From assembly GCA_016794365.1 (NCBI GenBank), contig JAEUKB010000051.1, positions 52,610 to 116,609 of the forward strand: a stretch of DNA of 64,000 bases, in the 5' to 3' direction. The notes beneath the pieces were generated by a model that saw only the letters and a list, made by a program, of their open reading frames with translations, was not told where the DNA came from and searched no databases. A program made the position numbers and the translations under genes. This stretch comes from Myxococcales bacterium. Lineage in GTDB: Bacteria > Myxococcota_A > Polyangia > Palsa-1104 > JAEUJZ01. How positions within the stretch are numbered: position 1 is the first letter of the stretch; every line of letters begins with the position of its first letter. Shown in pieces: positions 9,272-20,100 of the stretch.

Positions 9272-10846
9272 ATGAACATCGGCATCATCAAAGAGATCAA
9301 GCCGGGTGAGCGTCGCGTCGCAGCGACCCCGGAGACGGTCGGCAAGCTGTGCAAGCTGGGCTTTTCCGTCCAAGTGGAGTCCGGCGCAGGCGATGGCGCG
9401 TCATTTCGCGACGAGGACTATCAAAAAGCTGGCGCGCAAGTGGTCAGCGATACCACCGCGCTGTGGAATGGATCGGACATTGTTCTAAAGGTTCAGCCGC
9501 CAGATATGCACCCGCAGCTCGGACGGCATGAAGCGGAGCTGCTGCGCGAAAAAGCAGCGCTCGTGAGCTTTCTGTGGCCCGCGAAAAACCGCGATCTGGT
9601 GGATCGACTGGCGGCACGCAAAGCGACGGTGCTGGCGATGGATCTCATCCCGCGCATCACGCGGGCGCAGAAGATGGACGCGCTCAGCTCGATGGCAAAC
9701 ATTGCGGGATATCGCGCGGTCATCGAGGCAGCCAGCTTCTTTGGTCGCTTCTTTACCGGCCAAGTCACCGCCGCAGGAAAGGTTCCGCCCGCCAAAGTGT
9801 TGGTGATTGGCGCGGGTGTGGCAGGACTTGCGGCGATTGGTGCAGCGCGCGGCCTGGGCGCGATTGTGCGTGCCTTTGATACCCGTCCCGTGGTCCGTGA
9901 GCAGGTCCAGAGCATGGGCGCGGAGTTTCTGGAAGTCGAGCTGGCCGAAGACGGAACCGGCGAAGGCGGCTACGCGCGGGAGATGAGCCCAGCGTTTATC
10001 GCAGCCGAGATGGCGCTGTTTGAAAAGCAAGCGCGCGAGGTGGACATCATCATCACGACCGCGCTGATTCCGGGCCGGGCTGCGCCGCAGCTGATCCTGC
10101 GCAGTCACGTCGAGCAGATGCGTCCCGGCAGCGTCGTGGTGGATCTGGCGGCGGAAGCGGGCGGAAACTGCGAGGTCACACGTCCCGGCGAAGTCATCAA
10201 CCACCGAGGCGTCACCGTCATTGGCTACATGGATCTCCCGAGTCGCTTGGCTCCGACGGCGAGCACGCTGTACGGCAACAACCTGGTCCATCTTCTGTCG
10301 GACATGGGCGGCGCGGCCAAGTGGCAGGTCAATCAGCAAGACGAAGTGGTACGCGGCGCGCTGGTGATTCACGAAGGCGAAGTGCTGGGACCGCCGCCGA
10401 AGCCGAAAGCGCCACCGCCGGATCAGGCCAAAAAACCGCAGGCGGCCCCGGTCAAAGCGGTGGGAAAAGAGTCGAAGGGCGGACACGAAGACTCGTCGGT
10501 GAGTGCGCGTGCCCAGCTGACGGCGCTGCTGCTGATGGCGGCGGCGTTCTTGGGCATTGGGCTGTTTGCGCCGACCGCGTTTCTGTCGCACCTGACGGTG
10601 TTTGTGCTGTCCTGTTTCGTCGGCTGGCAGGTGGTGTGGAACGTCACGCCCGCTTTGCACACCCCGCTGATGAGCGTCACCAACGCCATCTCCGGCATCA
10701 TCATCGTCGGCGGCATGCTCAAGCTGAGCGGTCCCGCGCTGGCCCCTGCGACGATCCTGGCAGCGTTGGCCGTGCTGCTTTCAACCATCAACATCGCGGG
10801 CGGCTTTCTCGTCACCCAGCGCATGCTGAAGATGTTCCGCAGGTAG
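9272..10846 (+). CDS. pntA: NAD(P) transhydrogenase subunit alpha
   Basis: This 524-residue protein corresponds to the fused alpha subunit of proton-translocating transhydrogenase (about 510 residues in E. coli). The N-terminal AlaDH/PNT domain begins [18 protein letters not shown] dinucleotide fold [20 protein letters not shown] lies near residue 174 and four hydrophobic helices fill the last 110 residues after a Pro/Lys-rich linker. I chose the ATG at 9272 because family members start at exactly this motif; the frame is open further upstream but that stretch lacks family sequence. It couples proton flow to NADH-to-NADP+ hydride transfer with PntB, whose gene begins 7 bp later. Confidence 0.95.
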   Translation: MNIGIIKEIKPGERRVAATPETVGKLCKLGFSVQVESGAGDGASFRDEDYQKAGAQVVSDTTALWNGSDIVLKVQPPDMHPQLGRHEAELLREKAALVSFLWPAKNRDLVDRLAARKATVLAMDLIPRITRAQKMDALSSMANIAGYRAVIEAASFFGRFFTGQVTAAGKVPPAKVLVIGAGVAGLAAIGAARGLGAIVRAFDTRPVVREQVQSMGAEFLEVELAEDGTGEGGYAREMSPAFIAAEMALFEKQAREVDIIITTALIPGRAAPQLILRSHVEQMRPGSVVVDLAAEAGGNCEVTRPGEVINHRGVTVIGYMDLPSRLAPTASTLYGNNLVHLLSDMGGAAKWQVNQQDEVVRGALVIHEGEVLGPPPKPKAPPPDQAKKPQAAPVKAVGKESKGGHEDSSVSARAQLTALLLMAAAFLGIGLFAPTAFLSHLTVFVLSCFVGWQVVWNVTPALHTPLMSVTNAISGIIIVGGMLKLSGPALAPATILAALAVLLSTINIAGGFLVTQRMLKMFRR

Positions 10847-10853
10847 GTGCCCC

Positions 10854-12278
10854 ATGCAGTCCAATCTCGTTACGGTTTCCTATCTGGCGGCGGGTGTTCT
10901 GTTCATCCTGAGCCTGGGCGGACTGTCCACGCAGTCTTCGGCACGACGCGGCAACGCATTTGGCATCGTCGGCATGCTGCTGGCCATCGTCGCGACCACG
11001 CTGACGGCTTTTTCTAGCTCCTCGCTGGCGCTGGAGTCAGTCGGGATCTTGGCGGGTGCAGTGGCCGTCGGTGCAACCATCGGTGCGGTGGTAGCCGCGC
11101 GAGTGGCCATGACGAGCATGCCGGAGCTGGTCGCCGTACTCCACAGCTTCGTCGGAGCCGCCGCCGTCCTGGTGGGCATCGCCAGCTACCTGGCACCGGA
11201 TCATCAGCTGACGGGTGCCGAAGCGGTGATTCATCATGTCGAGATCTTCCTTGGCGTGCTGATTGGCGCGGTGACGTTTACCGGATCGATCATCGCGTTT
11301 GGCAAGCTGCGCGGGACGATTCGCAGCAGGCCGCTGCTGATTCCGGGGCGACACCTGCTAAACCTCGGGATGCTGGTCGCTTCCAGCTACCTGATGCTGC
11401 GATTTCTCGGGACGGAGCACGCCACGACCGAGCTGCTCATCATGACGGGCATCGCGAGCGTGCTGGGCATTCACTTGGTGATGGCGATTGGTGGCGCGGA
11501 CATGCCGGTCGTGGTGTCGATGCTCAACAGCTACTCGGGCTGGGCGGCAGCGGCGGCGGGCTTCATGCTGTCGAACGACCTGCTCATCATCACCGGCGCG
11601 CTGGTCGGTTCGTCGGGCGCCATCCTGAGCTACATCATGTGCAAGGCGATGAATCGCTCGATCTGGAACGTGATCTTCGGAGGCTTCGGTGCCGACGAAG
11701 GTGCAGCCCCCGCCAAGGCCAAAGACGCGGGCAGCGAGCAGCGCGAAGTTCAGTCGCTATCCGGCGAAGCCACCGCAGAGCTTATGCGCGAAGCCAAGAG
11801 CGTCATCATCATTCCCGGCTACGGAATGGCGGTCGCACAAGCGCAGTATCCGCTCTACGAGATTGCCAAGCTCTTGCGCGAGCGGGGTGCCACGGTTCGC
11901 TTTGCGATTCACCCGGTCGCGGGACGGCTGCCCGGACACATGAACGTGCTGCTCGCGGAAGCGAAGGTGCCGTACGACATCGTGCTGGAAATGGACGAGA
12001 TCAACCAAGACTTCCCCGACACCGACTTGGCGCTGGTGATTGGTGCCAACGACATCGTCAATCCGTCCGCGCTCGATGATCCGCAGAGCCCGATTTACGG
12101 AATGCCGGTGCTGGAGGTGTGGAAAGCGAAGACCTCGGTGGTGATGAAGCGCAGCATGGCGTCCGGCTACGCAGGCATCGACAACCCGCTGTTCTTCCGT
12201 GACAACACCCGCATGCTGTTCGGCGATGCCAAAAAGCAAGTCGATGCCATCCTGACCGCGCTCCGCGACACCAAGTAA
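10854..12278 (+). CDS. pntB: NAD(P) transhydrogenase subunit beta
   Basis: This 474-residue protein has eight or nine membrane segments in the first 270 residues, a charged linker, and the NADP(H)-binding domain III with [38 protein letters not shown] and [16 protein letters not shown]. These are hallmark sequences of PntB (about 460 residues). With PntA it forms the inner-membrane transhydrogenase that supplies NADPH. The start ATG is 7 bp after the pntA stop, so translation is likely coupled. Confidence 0.96.
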   Translation: MQSNLVTVSYLAAGVLFILSLGGLSTQSSARRGNAFGIVGMLLAIVATTLTAFSSSSLALESVGILAGAVAVGATIGAVVAARVAMTSMPELVAVLHSFVGAAAVLVGIASYLAPDHQLTGAEAVIHHVEIFLGVLIGAVTFTGSIIAFGKLRGTIRSRPLLIPGRHLLNLGMLVASSYLMLRFLGTEHATTELLIMTGIASVLGIHLVMAIGGADMPVVVSMLNSYSGWAAAAAGFMLSNDLLIITGALVGSSGAILSYIMCKAMNRSIWNVIFGGFGADEGAAPAKAKDAGSEQREVQSLSGEATAELMREAKSVIIIPGYGMAVAQAQYPLYEIAKLLRERGATVRFAIHPVAGRLPGHMNVLLAEAKVPYDIVLEMDEINQDFPDTDLALVIGANDIVNPSALDDPQSPIYGMPVLEVWKAKTSVVMKRSMASGYAGIDNPLFFRDNTRMLFGDAKKQVDAILTALRDTK

Positions 12279-12402
12279 TCCCGGTCATCCTGCCGATCCT
12301 TTGTAATCCTTCCCGGCGCTACGCTTTCTGTTGTCGCTTGGTGTACCGTACGCGCACGCGGGCATCCCAATCCGTGAGCCCGCGACACCGAGGAGGTTGG
12401 CG

Positions 12403-13446
12403 ATGTGGATCGCAGGTCTTGGCCCAAGTCCGCTCCCGTTCGACATGTTCTCACTTGCCAAAGACGCAGACCTTGCGCGACGGCAAGACAAGCTGACCAG
12501 CCTGTATCATCGCGGCCAAGCGCTGGCGTGGGATGGTCAGAAGGTGCTGGCTGAGCTGCTCGCCAAGCACGGCGGCATCCAGCTAGACGACGCCAAGCGA
12601 CACGCGATCGGAAACATCCTGCAAGTCCTTTTGTGGGGAGAGCTGGCCGCGTGGAAGATTGCCAGCCAGCTTGCCGATTCCTTTGTGCCGCTTGGACCGA
12701 AGCTGGCCGCGACTTCGCAAGCACACGATGAAGCGCGTCACTTTTATGTGATGCACGACTACCTGCGCGAGCTGGGCTTTTTGCCGCAGCCGCTCAATCG
12801 CCAAGCGCGGGTGCTGCTCGATGGAGTGCTGCGCACCGACGACCCGCTGTTCAAGGTGATGGGCATGCAGCTTATGATCGAAGCGCTCGCGCTCACGATC
12901 TTTCAGGCCCTTCGCGAATCAAACGCCGAACCAGTCCTGTGTGAGCTGCTGCTCTACTACGAAAAAGACGAAGCGCGTCACGTTGGGCTCGGAGTTCAGT
13001 ATCTGCCGTCCGAGCTCAAGAAGCTGTCGCGCTGGAAAGAGCGGCGGATGATTGCCTTTCAAGTTCAGCTCCTTTTGGCGGCGCTGCTGGAACTGAAGGT
13101 AATGGAACCACACATGCGCGTGCTCGGTGTCGATCCGCGTCGGGTGTATCTGCTCGGAACGACCAAGCAAGCGCTGGTCTTCGAGATGCTGTGGAAGGAA
13201 CAAGGCCAGGCCGATCCCGAAGAAGAGTCGCTGGCTTCGCGCATCCTTACCGCCAGCGGAGAGCTGCTGTTTCCCGAGCGCCCGCCCGGTCGGAGCGCGA
13301 TGTCCTGTTACTACCAAGCTGCCAAAGAAGCGCTGCGCACGCTGCGCGTTGGGCTCCCGGAAAACATTCCAGCGTCCTCGATCGATCCCGAAGCGGAAGC
13401 CCAGCGACCCATGGCCTCTGTCTGGCGAGCAGAGACACACTCCTAA
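12403..13446 (+). CDS. Ferritin-like di-iron protein
   Basis: The start at 12403 is fixed by a perfect AGGAGG at 12391-12396; an upstream ATG at 12331 lacks such a site. The 347-residue product contains a duplicated di-iron half-site: E80 with E110-A-R-H113, and E160 with E190-A-R-H193, each pair separated by 30 residues. This is the ligand pattern of the ferritin-like/ribonucleotide reductase R2-like superfamily, so iron-dependent oxidation or hydroxylation chemistry is likely. The substrate is unknown. It follows pntAB by 124 bp, and NADPH-fed electron supply would be consistent, but that link is inference. Confidence 0.8.
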   Translation: MWIAGLGPSPLPFDMFSLAKDADLARRQDKLTSLYHRGQALAWDGQKVLAELLAKHGGIQLDDAKRHAIGNILQVLLWGELAAWKIASQLADSFVPLGPKLAATSQAHDEARHFYVMHDYLRELGFLPQPLNRQARVLLDGVLRTDDPLFKVMGMQLMIEALALTIFQALRESNAEPVLCELLLYYEKDEARHVGLGVQYLPSELKKLSRWKERRMIAFQVQLLLAALLELKVMEPHMRVLGVDPRRVYLLGTTKQALVFEMLWKEQGQADPEEESLASRILTASGELLFPERPPGRSAMSCYYQAAKEALRTLRVGLPENIPASSIDPEAEAQRPMASVWRAETHS

Positions 13447-13463
13447 CCACACGCTTCCCTTCC

Positions 13464-13556
13464 CTTCGCGATTCCTTCGCGATTCCTTTCGATTCCTTCC
13501 CTTCCGTTCCTTCGCGATTCCTTTCGATTCCTTCCCTTCCGTTCCTTCGCGATTCT
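13464..13556. repeat. 35-bp tandem repeat in a 400-bp intergenic region
   Basis: In the gap 13447-13846 a 35-bp unit starting TTCGCGATTCC is repeated at 13476 and 13511, with a partial third copy at 13546 and a partial copy just upstream. It is pyrimidine-rich (TTCC/TTCG steps) and lies directly after the di-iron gene stop. The rest of the gap (13557-13846) shows no convincing gene; it must hold the promoter of the next lipoprotein gene, which I cannot place. Confidence 0.85.
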
Positions 13557-13846
13557 GTTCCGTTCGATCTGTCACGGATCGTTGGCCTGGATCTGGGCTG
13601 TAGGGCATTCCTTGGCTTGCCGCAGACAACCCCTGATGTCATGAACTTCCCGAGGCTGAACCGACCTATCGCCCTGCCCTTTTGGTCTGGCAGCAGAAGG
13701 TGACAAGCATCACAGTAATTAGGCAAGCACAGACACGCTGCTGCAAGCGACCTGGGGGGACGAAGACGGCTGCCAAGGCCGGTCCAGACTGGTGTCTCGA
13801 CTCCCCCGACTCGACATCCACGTCCCACAACCAATCGGAGAGATCG

Positions 13847-15016
13847 ATGAAACGTCTACCTTCGCTGTTTGCATCGCTGCTACTGCTCTCTTCTTTCGGC
13901 TGCCGTGAAGACAACACCGACGCAGAACAGCCCGTCGATATGACCGTTGCAACCGAACAAGACATGACCGTCAGCGAAGATCTGACCACCAATCCGGTGG
14001 ATCTGGCTGGCGCAGATCTGACCCCACTTCCTGAGCCCGCAGAGTTCATCGTGCTTCGCGTTGGCGACGGAACCAATGCACTCGCTGGCACGGCGGCCCC
14101 CGGCTTTCTGGAACGACGCAAGGTCAGTGGCGGCAGCTTGGTCGGCACCCCCAAAGCGCTTCCCACAGCCGTCAGCGGCACCAATCGCATCCTGACGATC
14201 ACCGGAACCTCAACAGCGGAAGGACAGCTCAGCCGGAGCGAAGACGGACGCTTCGTCCTCGTCGGTGGTTACGATGCAGCCGTCGGCATGGCAACCTCGT
14301 CGGGAACTGCCAACCGCACCATCGGTCGATTGGACAACACGGGCACCCTGGACACCAGCACGTCATCGGACTTCCTGAGCAACAACTCCTTCCGAGGCGT
14401 CGCCAGCAACAACGGAAACGACCTGTGGGCGGCGGGCGCATCCGGCATCATCTACACCACGTTTGGCAGCACGACCAAGCCCACCGGCTCTCTTCTGACC
14501 AACAATATGCGCTGGCTGAACGTCTTTGGCGGACAGCTCTACGCAAGCAGCGCATCGGGCACCACCCAAGGCATCAACACCATCGGAGCCAACGGAAACG
14601 GACTGCCCAAGACCACCGCAACCGCGACGCTGCTCAGTGGCTTTGCCGCGCAGACCAGCACCTCTCACTACGGCTTTGTCGCGTTTGATCGAGACGGAAA
14701 TCCGGGCATCGATGTGATCTATGTAGCCGATGATCGCGGCTCTGCAGCAGGCGGCGGAGTCCAGCGCTGGAAGCTGAGCGGAACGACCTGGTCGCTGGCG
14801 GGCACGCTGGCCAAAAACCTGACCGCTGGAGCGCGCGGCCTGGCTGGCTTTGTCTCGGGCAACAACGTCGTGCTGCTCGCAACCACCGCAGAAAGTCCGC
14901 CCCGCGTCGTCAGCTTCGTCGATGACGGCAGCGCGATCGACATGATTGGTGCCACCGCCCTTGCCACCGCTGCAACCAACACGGCGTATCGCGGCATCGC
15001 ACTCGCGCCGCAGTAG
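13847..15016 (+). CDS. Lipoprotein of unknown function with Asp/Thr/Leu-rich linker
   Basis: The start ATG at 13847 is preceded by GGAG and opens a lipoprotein signal peptide ending SSFGC (Cys19). Residues 20-65 form a low-complexity linker with repeated DMTV, DLTT and DLAGADLT blocks, a style common in myxobacterial lipoproteins. The remaining ~320 residues are beta-rich, with recurring Gly/Asn/Thr/Ser turns and phrases such as GFVAFDRDGNPGIDVIYVADD that resemble beta-propeller blades. No family is recognised with confidence. The total is 389 residues. It is followed by two strong hairpins. Confidence 0.75.
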   Translation: MKRLPSLFASLLLLSSFGCREDNTDAEQPVDMTVATEQDMTVSEDLTTNPVDLAGADLTPLPEPAEFIVLRVGDGTNALAGTAAPGFLERRKVSGGSLVGTPKALPTAVSGTNRILTITGTSTAEGQLSRSEDGRFVLVGGYDAAVGMATSSGTANRTIGRLDNTGTLDTSTSSDFLSNNSFRGVASNNGNDLWAAGASGIIYTTFGSTTKPTGSLLTNNMRWLNVFGGQLYASSASGTTQGINTIGANGNGLPKTTATATLLSGFAAQTSTSHYGFVAFDRDGNPGIDVIYVADDRGSAAGGGVQRWKLSGTTWSLAGTLAKNLTAGARGLAGFVSGNNVVLLATTAESPPRVVSFVDDGSAIDMIGATALATAATNTAYRGIALAPQ

Positions 15017-15022
15017 CTACAC

Positions 15023-15051
15023 AATATGAGGCATAAAAAATGCCTCATATT
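15023..15051. terminator. Hairpin 1 of a tandem pair, 11-bp perfect stem
   Basis: AATATGAGGCA (15023-15033) pairs with TGCCTCATATT (15041-15051) around the loop TAAAAAA. It sits 7 bp after the stop at 15016, between convergent genes, so a bidirectional terminator is the simplest reading. T-rich sequence follows on the plus strand. Confidence 0.7.
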
Positions 15052-15059
15052 TGTCTTTT

Positions 15060-15090
15060 AAATATGAAGCACGTCCAATGCTTCATATTT
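15060..15090. terminator. Hairpin 2 of a tandem pair, 12-bp perfect stem
   Basis: AAATATGAAGCA (15060-15071) pairs with TGCTTCATATTT (15079-15090), loop CGTCCAA. The stem differs from hairpin 1 by matched compensating changes (GAGGCA/TGCCTC versus GAAGCA/TGCTTC). Base pairing is therefore conserved while sequence varies, as expected for a functional RNA or DNA structure. Confidence 0.65.
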
Positions 15091-15141
15091 ACTACAGCGA
15101 CAGACCGATCGAATCCGTTCGATACCAGCTGACTGATCCGC

Positions 15142-15840
15142 TTACGGAGTCATCGCATACAGCTTGGTCTTGCGCTGGTTCTTGCGCTCCAGCGACTCGA
15201 TCCAGCTCTCGGTGGCCTGCTGCGCGGCTTGCGCAATCGCTTCCTGCTGAAGGTTCTGAATCAGCAGTCCGGCAAAGCGCGTATCAGCGCTAGACGATCC
15301 AATCACCGTCGCGCCACCGGACACCATGGCCACCACGCGTCGGCCAGGAAGGGAAGAGATGATCAAGCTGACATCAGCGCTGACCTCGATGTCTCCCTGG
15401 GCGTTGTTGCGTCGCGAAAGCTGGGTCACGCTGCCGTCGATGCCAAAGCCGGACGGAATCGCTTGGGCATTGCGCGCATCCTCAAACACCCGCACAGAAG
15501 GAGAGTCACGCAGCCCTTTGAGCAGAGCGCTCCGCAGCACAGCACTGAGATCATTTCCCGCCAGCGCACGAACCTTCGTTCCGCAGCTGCCAATCACAGC
15601 GGTGACGCGCTCGGTCAAGCGACGTTCCTGCGCAGCCGCCCGTGGAGTCGCAACGGTCGCGATTCCCACACACGAACACAGACCAACCACAAGCCCGCAG
15701 AGCCACGATCGAGAACGCCCAGTACGCGAAGGAAGCGGATTCTTATCGGTCGGTTCCGTCGTCCGTTCCGTTGCCGGTTCCGTCGTCAGTTCCGTCGCTG
15801 GTTCCTTCGATCGATAAGCAGACGCATGATCGGATCGCAT
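15142..15840 (-). CDS. Exported or membrane-anchored protein of unknown function
   Basis: The start at 15840 is supported by GGGGAGG five bases upstream. The 232-residue product has a cytoplasmic-looking N-terminus with an imperfect Thr/Glu/Pro repeat (TELTTEPATERTTEPT), then a hydrophobic segment (about 47-66) ending in TPRAAAQ, a plausible signal peptidase I site. The rest is an alpha/beta region (SCGTKVRALAGNDLSAVLRSALLKGL and later GIDGSVTQLSRR...). The layout recalls small periplasmic proteins that compute a score over gene products, but no family is recognised. The Thr/Glu/Pro repeat is mirrored by a short DNA repeat and may vary in length. Confidence 0.65.
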   Translation of the reverse strand: MRSDHASAYRSKEPATELTTEPATERTTEPTDKNPLPSRTGRSRSWLCGLVVGLCSCVGIATVATPRAAAQERRLTERVTAVIGSCGTKVRALAGNDLSAVLRSALLKGLRDSPSVRVFEDARNAQAIPSGFGIDGSVTQLSRRNNAQGDIEVSADVSLIISSLPGRRVVAMVSGGATVIGSSSADTRFAGLLIQNLQQEAIAQAAQQATESWIESLERKNQRKTKLYAMTP

Positions 15841-16283
15841 ACGAACCTCCCCGCGCGGCTGCAAGCTCTTGCGGCTGCGCACTGTATACGGAGTCGGCCT
15901 GGCTACCTGCCTTACCCCGTCGATGCGAGGCCTGACTAAGTACAGCTTCACTTTATCGCGGAAGGATTTTTCAGATCCAACAAAATCTATGGCACCTGGA
16001 AATTCGCAGCGTGCAGCAGCGATTGGCGCGCACAGCGCGTTCCGAAGAGCAGAGAGCGAGCAGTCCATACATCAGGGTCTAGCAAGACATGATCCAGCGC
16101 GGATTTCTGATAAATCTCCGTCGGAAAACACGAATGAATCGGAATCTGAACCCACAGCGATCGCACGCTGTACAAACAGATCCGCAAGCGCGCTACGCAA
16201 GTCTGCTTTTCACAAGCTACGCAAGTCTGCTTGTTAGGCTGCATAAGCCTGAAGTTCAAACCGAAAATCGACGAGGAACAGGA
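15841..16283. repeat. 443-bp intergenic region with a 17-bp direct repeat
   Basis: Between two minus-strand genes. GCTACGCAAGTCTGCTT is present at 16192-16208 and 16216-16232, a 24-bp spacing suggestive of two turns of DNA and possibly of a dimeric regulator. The stretch around 15940-15990 is AT-richer than its surroundings and is the likely promoter of the downstream minus-strand gene. No coding frame here has convincing character. Confidence 0.6.
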
Positions 16284-17063
16284 CTACTTCGGACGCTGCT
16301 CCAGCAGCTCGATCTGCGTCTCGATCTTGTCCGCAAAAGCGTGCTGGGTATTGCTGGTGCCGCGTGACTCATCAAAGGTCCCCCAAACCGGCACAAGCAG
16401 AGGGATTCCTCGGGTCGGCACTTTGGCATTGGCAGCACGCGGCGTCAGTGGCTGAAGCGCTTTCGGCAGCGTCACACCGTAGCCCGCCCGAACGCGCCAG
16501 CGGCTCATCATCGGACGACGATCTTCTTTCGGAGGATAGGCCGCAAAGGCATCGCGCAGACAGGTGATCGCTTCTTCATCAAAGCGCGGACTCCCCGAAG
16601 GCATCACCACCGACACCTCTTCGATCTGACCCAGGTCAGAGCTCACCACCACCAGCTCGACCGTGCGGGTGCTCGCCGGTCGCTCATAGCTGCGGATCGT
16701 GGCATCCAGCGTGTCCTGGGCTTCCACATTGTCGTCGGTGCTGATCATTCGTCCGGGCGGCTGTCCTTGCGGCGGACTTGGGCGGGAGAGCTGCCGCAAC
16801 AGCACCTTCGGCTTACCTTCGTCTGTGATCTGCTCTCTTGTCGGACGAAAGCGGGATGACGCAGCGCGTCGAATCGCGGACCAATCAGACAGCGGCATCA
16901 CCGTATCCGCAGGAGCCAAGCGTCGATCCGTCAGCAGCAAGTCGGGATACTTTGGCGTAGGAACACTGGCCGGAGGATTCGTCGGTGGAGCCGCCGCTAC
17001 GATGCTGGAAAGGAAGCAGCCGAAGCAGACAGAGACACAGGAGGACAAGGTACGCGCAGTCAT
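16284..17063 (-). CDS. Exported protein with TonB-C-like domain
   Basis: The 259-residue product begins with a signal peptide (MTARTLSSCVSVCFGCFL... ending VAAA) and a Pro-rich segment (PPTNPPASVPTPKYP). Near residues 130-185 it has a segment that reads like the TonB C-terminal fold: TVELVVVSSDLGQIEEVSVV, SGSPRFDEEAITCLRDAF. There is no N-terminal membrane anchor typical of TonB itself, so it is more likely a periplasmic relative. An in-frame GTG at 17088-17090 would add nine residues; ATG at 17061-17063 fits the signal peptide better. Function unknown. Confidence 0.65.
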   Translation of the reverse strand: MTARTLSSCVSVCFGCFLSSIVAAAPPTNPPASVPTPKYPDLLLTDRRLAPADTVMPLSDWSAIRRAASSRFRPTREQITDEGKPKVLLRQLSRPSPPQGQPPGRMISTDDNVEAQDTLDATIRSYERPASTRTVELVVVSSDLGQIEEVSVVMPSGSPRFDEEAITCLRDAFAAYPPKEDRRPMMSRWRVRAGYGVTLPKALQPLTPRAANAKVPTRGIPLLVPVWGTFDESRGTSNTQHAFADKIETQIELLEQRPK

Positions 17064-17133
17064 CGTCTTCAAGAGATACACAGCCCCCACAGCCTGTCAA
17101 TCGAGCCGCTGTGTCAGCGAAGCGAAGTGCGCG

Positions 17134-17164
17134 CAATAAGAGGAGTACAAGACGCCTCTTATTG
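17134..17164. terminator. 10-bp perfect hairpin after the metal efflux operon
   Basis: CAATAAGAGG (17134-17143) pairs with CCTCTTATTG (17155-17164). It lies 28 bp beyond the stop of the RND pump gene on the minus strand and before the next minus-strand gene. There is no T run, so intrinsic termination would be weak. The core AATAAGAGG/CCTCTTATT resembles the hairpins at 15023 and 55224. Confidence 0.55.
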
Positions 17165-17191
17165 GCATGGACCAAGCGAAGAATGGACAGG

Positions 17192-20100
17192 TTACGAAGC
17201 CGCGTGATCTGCTTCGCTATGTGTACCAAGGGCGGACGAATCGGGAGAATCGGGCGCATCACCTACGCCGCGATGAAGCAGTCCGCGCAGTAGCAGCGGA
17301 AGCACCGCCAGCATCAAGAACGTAGACGACAGAATTCCGCCAATCACCACCGTCGCCAGCGGTCGCTGAACTTCCGCTCCGGCTCGCGTTGAAAGCGCCA
17401 TCGGCAAAAAGCCAATCGCCGCCACCAGCGCAGTCGTCATGATCGGTCGCAGCGCGCCTCCTGCACTTTCTCGCAGCGCATTCATCAGCGGCTGTCCTTC
17501 CGCAATCCGACGCTTTAGCTCCGACGCCATGACCACTCCGTTTAGGACGGCAACACCACACAGCGCGATGAAGCCAACCGCAGCCGGAATCGAAAACGGC
17601 AGTCCGCGCAGTCGCAACGAGATCACACCACCCACCACACCAAGCGGAACGCAGGCAAACACCGCGATCGCGTAGCGCAGATCTCCGAACATCAGGAACA
17701 GCATGCCGAAGATGATTGCCAGCGCCATCGGAACCACCAACATCAGACGATTCTTGGCGCGCGTGAAGTTTTCAAACTGACCACCCCAATCGAGCCGATA
17801 GCCCGTCGGAAGCTGAATCTGTGCATGCACTTTTTGCTGCGCTTCGTTGACGTAGCTGACCAGATCGCGACCTCGGATGTTGGCTTCCACCATCACACGG
17901 CGCTCGAGTCCTTCCCGGTTGATCACCGCCGGTCCTTCCGATTCCCGAATATCGGCAACCTGCGCCAGCGGCACGAGCTGTCCTTGTCCGGTTCCCACCA
18001 GCAGTTCACCAAAAGACTCTGGCGTTAGCTGCGCGGGCGGAAGCAGCAGAACCAGATCAAAGCGGCGCGGTCCTTCAAAGATTTTCCCGACGCTGCGACC
18101 CACGCGTGAGGACTCTACCACCGCGAGCACTTCATCGGCGGGAATGCCATAGCGCGCAAGCCGTAACCTGTCGGCTTTCACGTTCAAGAGAGGCAGTCCC
18201 AGCACCCGCTGAACCCGCAGATCGCCAGAGCCCGGAACCGTTCGCAGAATCGCAGCCACCCGATCGGCCAAGCCTTTGGACACTTGCAGATCGGGACCGA
18301 AGACCTTCACCACCACGTCCGCACGCGATCCAGACAAGAGCTGGTTTACGCGATCCTCAATCGGCTGCGACACCGACACAAAAGTGGCTGGAACTTCGCG
18401 CTCTACTGCGAGCTTGATCTGTTCGCCCAGCGCATCCAGATCGTGCGCAGTGGTCCACTGTTCCTTTTCTTTGAGCTGCACCACCACTTCCGTTTCATCC
18501 GGTCCGACTGGATCCGTTGCAACTTCCGCACGTCCAGTTCGCGTCACCACGGACTCCACTTCAGGAAAGCGTGCGACCACTTCTTCCATCTGCGTTCCCA
18601 AGCGCTGTGCCTCGGTAATCGACACCGAAGGGAGTCGCTTCACATCGAACGCAAACTGTCCTTCTTCCAGCCGAGGAATAAACTCTGCGCCCAAGCTCGA
18701 AGCCGCCTGCGCGGTCATCAGCATCAGTCCGAGCACCACTGCATAGACCGTCATGGGCCGCGAAAGGAGTCGATCAAGCTGCGCTGCATACGCGCGCTGA
18801 AGTCGTCCCCACACACCTCCGTGATGTCCGTGATCGTGTCCTCCTGATCCAGCAGGAGCCTTCAGCACCGTCGCCGCCAGCGCCGGAAACACCGTCAGCG
18901 TAAACACGAGCGCACCAAGAAGTGCCAGCGCCACCGTGATCGCCATTGGCTTGAACATGCGACCTTCCACACCTTCGAGCGCCATCAGCGGCAGATACAC
19001 CATCATGATGATCGCGACCGCAAACGTCACCGCGCGCGCAGACTGAGACATCGCATCAGCCACCGCTTTGGGAACGCTCACGGGACTGCCATCGCGAACC
19101 GCCAGACGCACCATCACCGCTTCGAGCATCACGATCGCACCATCGACCAGCAAGCCAAAGTCGATCGCACCAAGCGACATCAAGTTTCCGGTGACATCCA
19201 GCTGCACCATGCCAATTACGGCGACTCCCATCGACAACGGAATCGCGAGCGCCGCAATCAGACTTCCGCGCAGCGTACCCAGCGTGACAAACAGGATCAG
19301 CACCACCAGCGCTGCACCTTCCGACAGGTTGACAAACACTGTCTTTAGCATCCGGTTGATGAACTGCGCGCGATCGTAATAGGTGCTGATCTTTACGCCA
19401 GCCGGAAGACTGCTCGACACTTCCGCGAGCGCTTTTTTGACGTTCCCAACCACTTCACGAGAGTTCTGTCCGATCAGCATCATCACGGTTCCCGCGACGA
19501 TCTCTCCCTTTCCGTGCTTGGTCACCGTTCCGAAACGCAGCGCCGGTCCCAGCTTGACTTGCGCTAGTCGCTTCAGCAGCACCGGCGTTCCATCCTGATC
19601 CGTTGCGATCACGGTGTTTCCGATGTCACGCGGATCTTGGTACTGTGCTTCGCCACGAATCACGTAGCTTTCGCGGTTCTTTTCGATGTAGCCGCCACCG
19701 ATGTTGGCGTTGTTGCGGCGCAGCATGTCGTAGACCTGTCCGAGCGACAGCTTGTAGGCCGCCAGTCGCTTCGGATCGAGCACCACTTGATACTGCTTGG
19801 CTTCGCCTCCCATCGCGTTCACTTCAATCACACCAGGAACCGATCGGAGCTTGTACGACACCACCCAGTCGAGCAGCGTCCGTAGCTCCATCGGAGAGTG
19901 TTTTCCGTCGGTGGATTCCAGGTAGAACTCGTAAATTTCACCCAGTCCGGTCGATACCGGAGCCAGCTCTGGATGTCCGTATTCGGGCGGAATGTCTACC
20001 TCTGCGATCTTCATTCGCTCGGACACAAGCTGCCGCGCAAACCAGACATTGACGTTGTCTTTGAACACCACCGTGACCGCAGACACCGCAGTGCGACTCA

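Noticed and set aside
9485..10660. 391-residue antisense frame in pntA
   Set aside because: Arg/His/Gln-rich, typical of a shadow frame in GC-rich DNA.
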